Below are positions 38,136-46,146 of a stretch of 64,000 nucleotides of DNA, one piece after another (position 1 is the first letter of the stretch; the number at the start of each line of letters is the position of its first letter). The position numbers and the translations under genes are program-made. The DNA comes from Nocardioides ochotonae (GTDB lineage: Bacteria > Actinomycetota > Actinomycetes > Propionibacteriales > Nocardioidaceae): the NCBI RefSeq assembly GCF_011420305.2, contig NZ_CP061769.1, positions 2,777,001-2,841,000 of the forward strand, in the 5' to 3' direction. The notes under the pieces were generated by a model. That model saw nothing but the letters and a program-made list of their open reading frames with translations, was not told the origin of the DNA and did no database searches.

Positions 38136-39490
38136 CGCTTCTGCACCGCCTTGTCGTAGAGGTCCGTGAGCCGGCGGTCGGGATCGTGACGGTCCTTGAC
38201 CGACGCCAGCAGGGGGCCGGCGTAGAGCCGGTCGAAGGTCTCGCGGTCGTAGTAGGAGTCGGAGTAGAGCGACTTGTGACCGCCGAGCTCGTGGACGCGT
38301 GCCTCGATGGCCCGGTTGAGGGGTGCCTGCGCCGCCTCCGGCCCGACCGGGACGGTGCCCCAGAACCCGACGTTGACGTAGGGCAGCCCGGGCACGAGCG
38401 GATAGGTCGGCCAGGCCCGGCGCGCGACCAGCGGGCAGAGCCAGACCGGGCGCATCCCGACCTCGCGGTCGAACCAGTCGAGGAACTCCGTCACCCGGTC
38501 GAGGGGCACCTCGACGTCCTGCACGACGCGTTCGCGCAGCGGTCGTCCGGCCCTCCGGTCGAGGCGGTCGACGACCCCGAAGCGATGGTCGAGGCCCACC
38601 AGCCGGTGGTAGACCTCCGAGCGGCGCCAGCGCCGCGGCCACAGCCGTCGTACGACGGGGTGCTGGACCCCGAAGGCCCCCGAGCACCAGAACCAGTCGG
38701 TGTCCCAGCGCCACAGGTAGTCGTGGATGCCCAGCAGGTCGGTGCGCCGCTCGCGGATGCTGCGGTAGTAGATCTGCGAGCCCGTGTAGTCGCTGGTCTC
38801 CCCCGGCTCCTCGCGCCAGGTCGCGAGGGTCAGGTAGAGCTCGTCCGGGCTGAACGCAACGCCGTCGAGGCCGTCGACGCGGACCCCGTCGTGCTCGCGT
38901 GTCGCGATGATCGACTCGACGACCTTCGCCAGCGACGCGGCGTCCTCGAAGCGCACGTGGCGCAGGTCGACGAACGGGCCGGCCGGCTCGAGCGCGATGC
39001 GCAGCCGGGTGGCGTAGCCCAGCGAGCCGTAGCTGTTGGGGAAGGTGTCGAAGAGCTCCTCCCCCGGCCGGGTCGTCACCACCACCCCGGAGCCGGTGAA
39101 GACGTCCATCTCCAGCACCGACTCGTGCGGCAGTCCGTTGCGGAAGCTCGTCGACTCGATGCCCAGGCCGCTCACGGCGCCGCCCAGCGTGATCGTGCGC
39201 AGCTGCGGGACCACCAGCGGCACCAGTCCGTGCGGCAGGGTCGCCTCGACCAGGTGCTCGTAGGTGCACATGCCCTGTACCTCGGCGGTGCGCGTGTGCG
39301 GGTCGACCGACAGCACCCCGGTCAGCCCGGAGACGTCGAGGCCCGGCGCCTGCGAGACGGCCCGGGGACGGAACAGGTTCGACGTCGTCTTGGCCAGGCG
39401 CACCGGTTGTCCGTCCGGCACGGCGGCGTAGGAACGCCGCAGGCGGGCGACCGCCTGCTCATGCTGCTGCCATGCGCGCGCACGCACCAT
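38132..39490 (-). CDS. tmsA: FAD-binding oxidoreductase, TmsA/BfaA-like
   Basis: About 452 aa from the ATG at 39490. VAO/PCMH flavin domain: LTGVLSVDPHTRTAEVQGMCTYEHLVEATLPHGLVPLVVPQLRTITLGGAVSGLGIESTSFRNGLPHESVLEMDVFTGSG. The C-terminal half resembles DHCR24-type enzymes, NAD(P)H-dependent sterol or lipid reductases. In the mycobacterial and corynebacterial pathway this enzyme reduces the 10-methylene intermediate made by TmsB. Followed by tmsB with a 4-base overlap. An upstream in-frame start at 39529 is possible. Confidence 0.85.
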   Translation of the reverse strand: MVRARAWQQHEQAVARLRRSYAAVPDGQPVRLAKTTSNLFRPRAVSQAPGLDVSGLTGVLSVDPHTRTAEVQGMCTYEHLVEATLPHGLVPLVVPQLRTITLGGAVSGLGIESTSFRNGLPHESVLEMDVFTGSGVVVTTRPGEELFDTFPNSYGSLGYATRLRIALEPAGPFVDLRHVRFEDAASLAKVVESIIATREHDGVRVDGLDGVAFSPDELYLTLATWREEPGETSDYTGSQIYYRSIRERRTDLLGIHDYLWRWDTDWFWCSGAFGVQHPVVRRLWPRRWRRSEVYHRLVGLDHRFGVVDRLDRRAGRPLRERVVQDVEVPLDRVTEFLDWFDREVGMRPVWLCPLVARRAWPTYPLVPGLPYVNVGFWGTVPVGPEAAQAPLNRAIEARVHELGGHKSLYSDSYYDRETFDRLYAGPLLASVKDRHDPDRRLTDLYDKAVQKR

Positions 39491-39619
39491 CCACCGCACG
39501 CTAGCGGCCCGCGGACGACCCGTCGACACCCTTGGTGCATGCGGTGGCGCCGGCCCACGGACCCGTGGGCTCCGCCACCCCGGCGCATGAGGGCCCGGGG
39601 TGTCGGAGACCGACCCTGG

Positions 39620-40741
39620 ATGATCCCCGCCCCCTCCCTCCCCCCGGTGCCGGCGCTGAGCAGCGTCCCCCCATGGCGCAGGTGGCTAGCGGAGCGGCCG
39701 CGGGCCGTGCTCGCGTTCAAGACCGCGGTCGCCGCCGCGGTGGCCTGGCTCGCGGTCCGTGAGGTCGGCGGGTTCCTCGCCGACTACCCCTGGTACGCCC
39801 CGCTCGGCGCGGTCGTGGCGGTCAACAACACCGTGGCCAGCTCTGTGCGCGACGCCTCCCGCGCGGTGTGTGCGGTGCTGCTGGGGGCAGGCCTGGCGTT
39901 CGGGGTGCGCCTGCTCGACCTGCCCTCCCCGGTGGCGCTGGCCGTCGTCGTCGGGGTCGGCACCGTGGTGGGCGGGCTCCGGTTCCTGCACGACCTGGGC
40001 AGCTGGGTGCCGGTCTCGGGGCTGTTCGTGCTGCTGGTCGGCGGCGGTGACCCGGTGCACTACCCCGTGGCGTACCTGGGTCTCACGGCGTTCGGCGCGC
40101 TGATCGGTGTCGCGATGAACCTCGCGTTCCCCCCGTTGCCGGTCCTGCGCACCAGCAGCGCCGAGAGCCGCCTGCGCGGGCTCCTGGCCGAGCAGCTCGA
40201 CGCGCTCGCCGACGGGCTGATGAGCGAGGAGGTGCTCAGCACCGAGGAGTGGCGCGCTCGCCACCACGACCTGCTCCCCCGCATCCACGAGCTCGAGGGC
40301 GTGCTGGCCGAGCTCAACGACGCCCGCCGCGCCAACTGGCGCGTCGCCCGCTGGCGCGAGGTGACCGACCGTCAGCACGAGCAGGCACGCGCGCTGCACC
40401 AGCTCTCCCTGCTCGTCGAGGACGTCAGCTCGCTCATCGCGCACCGCGCCCACCTGCTGCGCATCGACGCCGAGGTCGGGGACTCGCTGATGGGCGACGC
40501 CGCGGAGACGCTCCAGGTGATGGCCGAGCTCCTGCGATCCCTGACCGGCCCGACCGCCCACGAGGAGGACCTGGTCAGGGCCGATGACACGGTGCAGCGC
40601 CTGGCGACCGCGATCCGGGAGAACAACGCCGGCTCACGCCAGGACGGCTTCGTGGCCGCCTCCATCGTGACCTCGGTACGCCGCGCGCTCGCCTCGCTGA
40701 CCCCGGAGGAGCTCGCCGACCGGATCCCGTCGCACTGGTGA
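39620..40741 (+). CDS. FUSC-family membrane protein (aromatic acid exporter-like)
   Basis: 373 aa from the ATG at 39620. About four to five membrane segments (30-160; VAWLAVREVGGFLADYPWYAPLGAVVAVNNTVASSVRDASRAVCAVLLGAG is the FUSC/ArAE signature region), then a long soluble helical part (about 165-373; LRGLLAEQLDALADGL...). Half-sized members of this superfamily are exporters of small acids or of unknown substrate. It is divergent from tmsA and convergent with the cytidine-deaminase-like gene. Confidence 0.85.
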   Translation: MIPAPSLPPVPALSSVPPWRRWLAERPRAVLAFKTAVAAAVAWLAVREVGGFLADYPWYAPLGAVVAVNNTVASSVRDASRAVCAVLLGAGLAFGVRLLDLPSPVALAVVVGVGTVVGGLRFLHDLGSWVPVSGLFVLLVGGGDPVHYPVAYLGLTAFGALIGVAMNLAFPPLPVLRTSSAESRLRGLLAEQLDALADGLMSEEVLSTEEWRARHHDLLPRIHELEGVLAELNDARRANWRVARWREVTDRQHEQARALHQLSLLVEDVSSLIAHRAHLLRIDAEVGDSLMGDAAETLQVMAELLRSLTGPTAHEEDLVRADDTVQRLATAIRENNAGSRQDGFVAASIVTSVRRALASLTPEELADRIPSHW

Positions 40742-40808
40742 TCGGGTGAGTGGGGGAGCCGGCTGAGCCGGCCCGCGGTGGGCCTGCGCGCAGGACCTCC
40801 GCCAGTGC

Positions 40809-41171
40809 TCAGGCGGGCTCAGCGCCGACCGGCGTGGTGAGGGTCTCCAGCACCCGGCCGCGCCCGTCGCCGCGGTGCACCGGCAGGCCCGCGCCGGCGA
40901 ACTCGCCCAGCGCGGCGAGGTCGCCGCTGGCGACCTCCGTGGCCTCGGTGAGCACCACCGCGGCCTCCAGGCCGCGCGAGCCGGACGCGACGGCCATCGC
41001 GATGCACACGCCCACGGCGGACACCTGCAGCGAGGACAGGTCGACGGTGGCGGCGGCGTAGGTGCGCCCGTCGCTGTCGCGCACCGCGGCCCCCTCGGCC
41101 GCGCCGGTGCGTGCGCGGGTCGCCCGCGCCAGGGTGACGAGCTTCTTGTCCTCGGCCGTCAGCTCAGTCAC
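40809..41171 (-). CDS. Cytidine-deaminase-like protein lacking the zinc site
   Basis: 120 aa. Fold and position match the small cytidine-deaminase-related gene between the CNNM gene and era in actinobacteria (Rv2365c). TAEDKKLVTLARATRARTGAAEGAAVRDSDGRTYAAATVDL is the first half. The catalytic (H/C)AE and PCxxC motifs are absent (SLQVSAVGVCIAMAVASG replaces the first), so deaminase activity is not expected. GTG at 41171 overlaps the CNNM gene by eight bases, so they are coupled. Confidence 0.8.
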   Translation of the reverse strand: MTELTAEDKKLVTLARATRARTGAAEGAAVRDSDGRTYAAATVDLSSLQVSAVGVCIAMAVASGSRGLEAAVVLTEATEVASGDLAALGEFAGAGLPVHRGDGRGRVLETLTTPVGAEPA

Positions 41172-42555
41172 GTGTTGCCTCCTGCTTGTCCTGACCGGTG
41201 TGGTCCCTCTGGTCGTGCTTGTGGTCGTGCCTGTTGTCCTGACGGCTGTCGCGCCGGCCCTCGGGGGCGTCGGACTCGCGTGCGGCCTGGTCGACGAGGC
41301 TGATGCGCACCGTGCCGATCTTGTTGCGCCGACCAGCGGTGTCCTCGGCCTGGAAGCGCAGCCCGTGCGCCTCGACCTGGGAGCCCGGGATCGGGACGAG
41401 ACCGAGGTGCTTGGCCATCAGGCCGCCCACGGAGTCGACGTCCTCCTCCTCGACGTCGAAGCCGACGAGCTCGTCAAGGTCGTCGACGGGGTAGCGCGAG
41501 GAGACCCGGAAGGACCCGTCGTCGAGGTGCTCGACCTCGATCTCCTCCTCGTCGTACTCATCGGTGATCTCCCCGACGATCTCCTCGAGGATGTCCTCGA
41601 TCGTGACCAGACCGGCGGTGCCGCCGTACTCGTCGACGACGATCGCGACGTGCTGGCGGTTGGCCTGCATCTCGGAGAGCAGCGCGTCGACCGGCTTGGA
41701 CTCCGGCACGAAGTGGGCCGGTCGCATGACCGCCTCGATGCGCTGGGTGAGCTCGACGTCGGGCGCCTCGAAGTCGCGACGCACGACGTCCTTGAGGTAG
41801 GCGAAGCCGACCACGTCGTCGAGGTTGTCGTCGACGACCGGGACGCGGGAGAACCCGCTGCGCAGGAACAACGAGAGCGCCTGGCGCAGGTTCTTGTGGC
41901 GCTCGAGGTAGACCACGTCGTTGCGCGGCACCATCACCTCGCGCGCGGTGGTGTCGCCGAGCTCGAAGACGGAGTGGATCATCCGGCGCTCGCCGGACTC
42001 GATCAGCGCCGAGGCCTCCGCGAGGTCGACGAGCTCGCGCAGCTCGGTCTCGGTGGAGAACGGACCCTCGCTGAAGCCCTTGCCCGGGGTGAGCGCGTTG
42101 CCGATCAGGATCAGCAGCTTGGGCAGCGGGCCGAGCACCCGGGTGACCAGGCTGAGCGGGCCGGAGGAGAACAGCGCCACGGTGTCGGGGTGCTGGCGGC
42201 CCAACGTGCGCGGGGCCACGCCGATCACCACGAACGAGACGACCAGCATGATCGCGATCGCGGTGAGCGTGCTGACCCAGAAGGCGGCCTCGAGCGCCTT
42301 CTCGATCTGCAGCGCCACCAGGACGGTGGCGGCGATCTCGCACAGCAGGCGCAGGAAGAGCGCGGTGTTGAGCGCGGGGGCCGGGTCGTCGAGAAGGGCC
42401 CGCAGGCTGCGGGCACCGGGGCGGCGCTCGTCCTCGAGCTCCTCGGCGCGGGCGTGGGAGAACCCCGCGAGCGCGGCCTCCGCGGCCGAGAAGAGGCCCG
42501 CGAGGACCACCAGTGCCGCTGCCGTCACCAGCAGCCAGATATCGCCGGAGCTCAC
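41164..42555 (-). CDS. CNNM/CorC-type transporter-associated protein (HlyC family)
   Basis: 463 aa. CNNM membrane domain (1-165, four hydrophobic segments, LAGLFSAAEAALAGFSHARAEEL), two CBS domains (about 190-310; AREVMVPRNDVVYLER, FSRVPVVDDNLDDVVGFAYLKDVV, HVAIVVDEYGGTAGLVTIEDILEEIVGEI) and a CorC_HlyC C-terminal domain, then a highly charged His/Asp/Arg tail. Family members are linked to magnesium efflux, ATP sensing by CBS. Old names such as haemolysin are misleading. Lies between ybeY (7 bp) and the deaminase-like gene. Confidence 0.93.
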   Translation of the reverse strand: MSSGDIWLLVTAAALVVLAGLFSAAEAALAGFSHARAEELEDERRPGARSLRALLDDPAPALNTALFLRLLCEIAATVLVALQIEKALEAAFWVSTLTAIAIMLVVSFVVIGVAPRTLGRQHPDTVALFSSGPLSLVTRVLGPLPKLLILIGNALTPGKGFSEGPFSTETELRELVDLAEASALIESGERRMIHSVFELGDTTAREVMVPRNDVVYLERHKNLRQALSLFLRSGFSRVPVVDDNLDDVVGFAYLKDVVRRDFEAPDVELTQRIEAVMRPAHFVPESKPVDALLSEMQANRQHVAIVVDEYGGTAGLVTIEDILEEIVGEITDEYDEEEIEVEHLDDGSFRVSSRYPVDDLDELVGFDVEEEDVDSVGGLMAKHLGLVPIPGSQVEAHGLRFQAEDTAGRRNKIGTVRISLVDQAARESDAPEGRRDSRQDNRHDHKHDQRDHTGQDKQEATRD

Positions 42556-42562
42556 CGCCGGG

Positions 42563-43012
42563 TCACCTGGCCCGCCACGCCGCGAGGATCTCGTCCTGGA
42601 GACCGAACATCTCCTTGTGCTCCTCGGGCTCGTAGTGGTCGTAGCCGAGCAGGTGCAGGATGCCGTGCACGGTCAGCAGCTCGATCTCGGCCAGCGTGCC
42701 GTGACCGGCCGCCTCGCCCTGCTTGACCGCGATGTCGGGACACAGGACGAGGTCGCCGAGGACCCCCTCCTCGGGCTCCTCGTCGACCAGGCCGGGGCGC
42801 AGCTCGTCCATCGGGAAGGCGAGCACGTCGGTCGGGCCCTCCTTCTCCATCCAGGTCTCGTTGAGCTCGGCGATGGTGTCCTCGTCGACCGCCTTGATGC
42901 ACAGCTCGGCCATCGGGTGGACGCGCATGCGATCCATCACGAAGCGGCTGAGCTGTGCCAGGTGCTGCACGTCGAGCCCGTGCCCGGACTCGTCGAGGAC
43001 CTCGATGCTCAC
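42563..43012 (-). CDS. ybeY: Endoribonuclease YbeY (16S rRNA maturation)
   Basis: 149 aa. Zn-dependent RNase needed for 16S rRNA 3'-end processing. Signature HGILHLLGYDHYEPEEHKEM carries the three metal His residues (H-x3-H-x5-H). TDVLAFPMDE and LGDLVLCPDIAV are the family beta strands. GTG at 43012 overlaps the phoH stop (GTGA), so phoH and ybeY are coupled. Confidence 0.96.
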   Translation of the reverse strand: MSIEVLDESGHGLDVQHLAQLSRFVMDRMRVHPMAELCIKAVDEDTIAELNETWMEKEGPTDVLAFPMDELRPGLVDEEPEEGVLGDLVLCPDIAVKQGEAAGHGTLAEIELLTVHGILHLLGYDHYEPEEHKEMFGLQDEILAAWRAR

Positions 43013-44067
43013 GAACGACCCTTCTGCTGTGTGGTGTGGGGGGTTGCGGGGCCGCGGGCGTCGAACTCGTCGTACGCCGCGACGATCTTGCCGACCAGGC
43101 GGTGGCGCACCACGTCGTGGCTGGTGAGCCGGTTGAAGGAGATGTCCTCCACGCCGTCGAGGATGTCCTGGATCACGCGCAGGCCGGACTTGGTGCCCGA
43201 GGGCAGGTCGACCTGGGTGACGTCGCCGGTGACCACGATCTTGGAGCCGAAGCCGAGCCGGGTGAGGAACATCTTCATCTGCTCCGGGGAGGTGTTCTGC
43301 GCCTCGTCGAGGATGATGAAGGAGTCGTTGAGGGTGCGCCCGCGCATGTAGGCCAGCGGCGCCACCTCGATGGTCCCGGCCGCCAGCAGCTTGGGGATCG
43401 TGTCGGGGTCGATCATGTCGTGCAGCGCGTCGTAGAGCGGGCGCAGGTAGGGGTCGATCTTCTCGCTCAATGTGCCGGGCAGGAACCCGAGGCGCTCGCC
43501 GGCCTCCACGGCCGGGCGGGTCAGGATGATCCGGTTCACGGCCTTGCCCTGGAGCGCCTGAACGGCCTTCGCCATGGCGAGGTAGGTCTTGCCGGTGCCG
43601 GCGGGACCGATGCCGAACGTGACCGTGTGCTTGTCGATGGAGTCGACGTAGCGCTTCTGGTTGAGCGTCTTGGGCCGGATCGAGCGGCCGCGGTTGGACA
43701 GGATGTTGAGGCTCAGCACGTCGGCCGGACGCTCGGTGGTCTCGGCGCGGAGCATCGTGATCACCCGCTCCACCGTCTCCGAGGACACCCCCTGGCCGGT
43801 GCGCAGGATGGTCACCAGCTCCTCGAGGAGCCGCTCGGCGAGCGCGATCTCGCCGGGCTCGCCGCGCATCGTGATCCGGTTGCCGCGGACGTGGAACTCC
43901 GCGTCGAAACCACCCTCGATGATGCCCAGGTGCTCGTCGCCCGGACCGAGCAGCGTGACCATGTCGATGCTGTTGGGCACGACCACGGTGTGCCGCGTCG
44001 TCGGCTTGCTCGGCGCGTCGCCGGCGGTGGGGAGGCTCGTGCGAGAACTGTGCGGGGAGTCAGTCAT
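43009..44067 (-). CDS. phoH: PhoH family ATPase
   Basis: 352 aa. P-loop ATPase with Walker A FGIGPAGTGKTYLAMA, Walker B FIILDEAQNTS, DVTQVDLPSG and an N-terminal extension with a KH-like segment (GEPGEIALAERLLEELV). Proposed RNA helicase/ATPase role in RNA turnover; conserved beside ybeY. ATG at 44067 follows a C-rich stretch without a clear ribosome-binding site. Divergent from the small membrane protein gene at 44199. Confidence 0.95.
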   Translation of the reverse strand: MTDSPHSSRTSLPTAGDAPSKPTTRHTVVVPNSIDMVTLLGPGDEHLGIIEGGFDAEFHVRGNRITMRGEPGEIALAERLLEELVTILRTGQGVSSETVERVITMLRAETTERPADVLSLNILSNRGRSIRPKTLNQKRYVDSIDKHTVTFGIGPAGTGKTYLAMAKAVQALQGKAVNRIILTRPAVEAGERLGFLPGTLSEKIDPYLRPLYDALHDMIDPDTIPKLLAAGTIEVAPLAYMRGRTLNDSFIILDEAQNTSPEQMKMFLTRLGFGSKIVVTGDVTQVDLPSGTKSGLRVIQDILDGVEDISFNRLTSHDVVRHRLVGKIVAAYDEFDARGPATPHTTQQKGRS

Positions 44068-44198
44068 GGATGCCCGGGCGGGCGACCTTTCTTCACGGTG
44101 CTGGACCTCCCTCCATGCTACGGGAGCGGCCCGACAACCTCGACCGCGTTGTCGCCTGATCGTCGCCTGCGGGCCGGGGCCCGGCGTACCGTGGTGGC

Positions 44199-44591
44199 AT
44201 GACGGGGCGTGAGGACGGGCCCTCGGCCCGGCCCGACGAGCCGGACCGGCCGGAGTCGCGCCCCGGGCCCGGGTCCGAGAACGGCCCGGAAGAGGGCACT
44301 GGGCACAGCACTGGGGAGCGTGACCTGCGGCCCGAGGACGGCGAGGACCTCGCCTACCTCGACGAGCACGACGACGACACCCCGCCCGCGTGGTTCGCCG
44401 GTCAGCACCTGCCCGAGGACGCGCGCCGGATGGGCCTGGACCACCGGGTCCCCGACGGCGCGCTGCTCGACTTCGCCGGGCGCCTGGACTCCTCCAAGCG
44501 CCTGCACCGGGTCACCGCGTGGGTGATGCTCGCGGTCTTCGGCACGCCGGTCCTGCTCCACGTGCTCCGGCTGCTGCGCGAGCTGACCTGA
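44199..44591 (+). CDS. Small protein with C-terminal membrane segment
   Basis: 130 aa. Residues 1-60 are acidic, Pro/Gly-rich and low complexity; 60-105 (PPAWFAGQHLPEDARRMGLDHRVPDGALLDFAGRLDSSKRL) looks folded; residues about 105-125 (WVMLAVFGTPVLLHVLRLLREL) form a tail anchor. No family recognised. ATG at 44199. Convergent with the HIT gene, seven bases apart. Confidence 0.7.
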   Translation: MTGREDGPSARPDEPDRPESRPGPGSENGPEEGTGHSTGERDLRPEDGEDLAYLDEHDDDTPPAWFAGQHLPEDARRMGLDHRVPDGALLDFAGRLDSSKRLHRVTAWVMLAVFGTPVLLHVLRLLRELT

Positions 44592-44598
44592 CCGGCGC

Positions 44599-44946
44599 TC
44601 AGCCGGGCGGCCAGGTCAGTGCCCGGCCCCCGAGGACGTGCAGGTGGGTGTGGAAGACCGTCTGCCCGGCGCCCGCGCCGGTGTTGAAGACCAGTCGGTA
44701 GTCGTCGGGGTGACCCGCGTCCGCGGCCACCTGCGCGGCGGCGCCCACGAGCGCAGCGACCAGCGTCGGGTCGGCGGCCGCCAAGGCGGCGGCGTCCGCG
44801 TGGTGCGCGCGCGGCACCACCAGGACGTGGGTCGGCGCCTGCGGGTGGATGTCGCGGAAGGCGAGCGTGTGCTCGGTCTCGTGGACGACGTCGGCCGGGA
44901 TCTCGCCGGCGACGATCTTGCAGAAGAGGCAGTCCTGGGTGCTCAC
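44599..44946 (-). CDS. HIT family protein (HINT-like)
   Basis: 115 aa, the length of bacterial HINT proteins. CLFCKIVAGEIPADVV at the N-terminus carries the zinc-type Cys pair, AFRDIHPQAPTHVLVVPRAHH the nucleotide pocket and HTHLHVLGG the HIT motif with catalytic His. Likely a nucleoside phosphoramidate or nucleotidyl hydrolase. GTG at 44946. Confidence 0.93.
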   Translation of the reverse strand: MSTQDCLFCKIVAGEIPADVVHETEHTLAFRDIHPQAPTHVLVVPRAHHADAAALAAADPTLVAALVGAAAQVAADAGHPDDYRLVFNTGAGAGQTVFHTHLHVLGGRALTWPPG

Positions 44947-45135
44947 CGTTCGATCCTGCCGCCTCGCACCGTCCCGCTGTCAACTGCCTGTCCGACTGGC
45001 CTGCCCAGCCGTCTGTCGACCTCACCGGCGCCGCACGCGTCGCATCCAGACCGGGAGCCGGCCCAGCCCGCGCGCCGACACGCGGCGGGGCCGGGGAGGC
45101 TCGGCACGGCCGCCACGACCAGAGAGGATGACCCC

Positions 45136-46056
45136 ATGACCGCGACCCGCTGGACCCGCACCCTCTCCCTGACCGCCACGGCGGCCGTGACGCTCGCCGT
45201 GCTCGCCGGATGCGGCGACGACGAGCCGACCGCGCAGGACCCGGCGCCGACCGAGAGCTCCAGCGGCGGCACCTCGTCACCGTCGCCCACCGCGTCCGCG
45301 GAGCCCTCGGCTACCTCGACGCCGGACAGCGGCAAGCAGACCACCGTCCCGGCGTACTTCGTCGGCGACACCCCCCAGGGCGCTCGGCTCTACCGCGAGT
45401 TCCGCCAGGTGCCAGCCGACGACGCGCTCACGGCGGCGGCCCGGCTGGTGACCACCGGGGACGCGCTCGACCCGGACTACCGCACGCTGTTCCCCGGCGG
45501 GGAGCTCGCGAGCGTCGAGTACGCCGACGGCCGGTTCGTCGCCACGCTCGCGGACGACGGCTGGCGCGACGCGCCGTCCGGGATGTCGAAGCAGGACGCC
45601 GAGCTCGCCGTGCAGCAGCTGGTGCACACCCTCCAGGGCGTGCAGCAGGAACGTGCTCCCCTCGAGGTGGTCCTCGACGGCTCCCCCACCACCCTGCTCG
45701 GCGTCGACACCGCCGGCGGCGTCACCAACGCCGACCAGCTCAGCACGCTCGCCCTGGTCAACGTGACCTCCCCGGCCGAGGGCGCCCGCACCGGCGACAC
45801 CATCACCGCCAGCGGGGTCGCGTCCTCCTTCGAGGCCACCGTGCCGTGGGAGGTACGCCGCGGCGACGAGGTCGTGCTCGACGGCTTCGCGACCGCGGAG
45901 GGCTGGATGGACCGGCTCTACCCGTGGGAGGTCGAGGTCGACCTGTCGGGCCTGGAGCCGGGTGAGTACACCTTCGTCGCCCGCACCGACGACCCGTCCG
46001 GCGGCGCCGAGGGCAACGGGCCGACCGAGGACACCAAGACCATCAACGTGGGCTAG
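45136..46056 (+). CDS. Lipoprotein with GerMN-like and Gmad2 domains
   Basis: 306 aa. Lipobox LAVLAGCGDD (Cys near 24), Ser/Pro-rich linker to about 75, a GerMN-like domain (about 75-190; VPAYFVGDTPQGARLYREFRQVP, DALTAAARLVTTGDALDPDYRTLFPGG, LAVQQLVHTLQGV) and a C-terminal immunoglobulin-like Gmad2 domain (about 210-300; LALVNVTSPAEGARTGDTITASGVASSFEATVPWEVRRG). Domains of this pair occur in extracytoplasmic proteins of unknown role. ATG at 45136 has AGAGAGGA upstream. The gene before it lies in the opposite direction. Confidence 0.9.
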   Translation: MTATRWTRTLSLTATAAVTLAVLAGCGDDEPTAQDPAPTESSSGGTSSPSPTASAEPSATSTPDSGKQTTVPAYFVGDTPQGARLYREFRQVPADDALTAAARLVTTGDALDPDYRTLFPGGELASVEYADGRFVATLADDGWRDAPSGMSKQDAELAVQQLVHTLQGVQQERAPLEVVLDGSPTTLLGVDTAGGVTNADQLSTLALVNVTSPAEGARTGDTITASGVASSFEATVPWEVRRGDEVVLDGFATAEGWMDRLYPWEVEVDLSGLEPGEYTFVARTDDPSGGAEGNGPTEDTKTINVG

Positions 46057-46146
46057 GTCGCATAGCAGTCAACCTCGAGAAGGGCAAGGCGCCACGCCGT
46101 CAGTGGCTCGTGATAAATGATCGCCGTCCATTTTCCGGAGGTGACC

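Noticed and set aside
40742-40808. Hairpin between the convergent FUSC and deaminase-like genes
   Set aside because: Only a 6-bp stem (GCCGGC-TGA-GCCGGC) and a short palindrome; too weak to report as a terminator.
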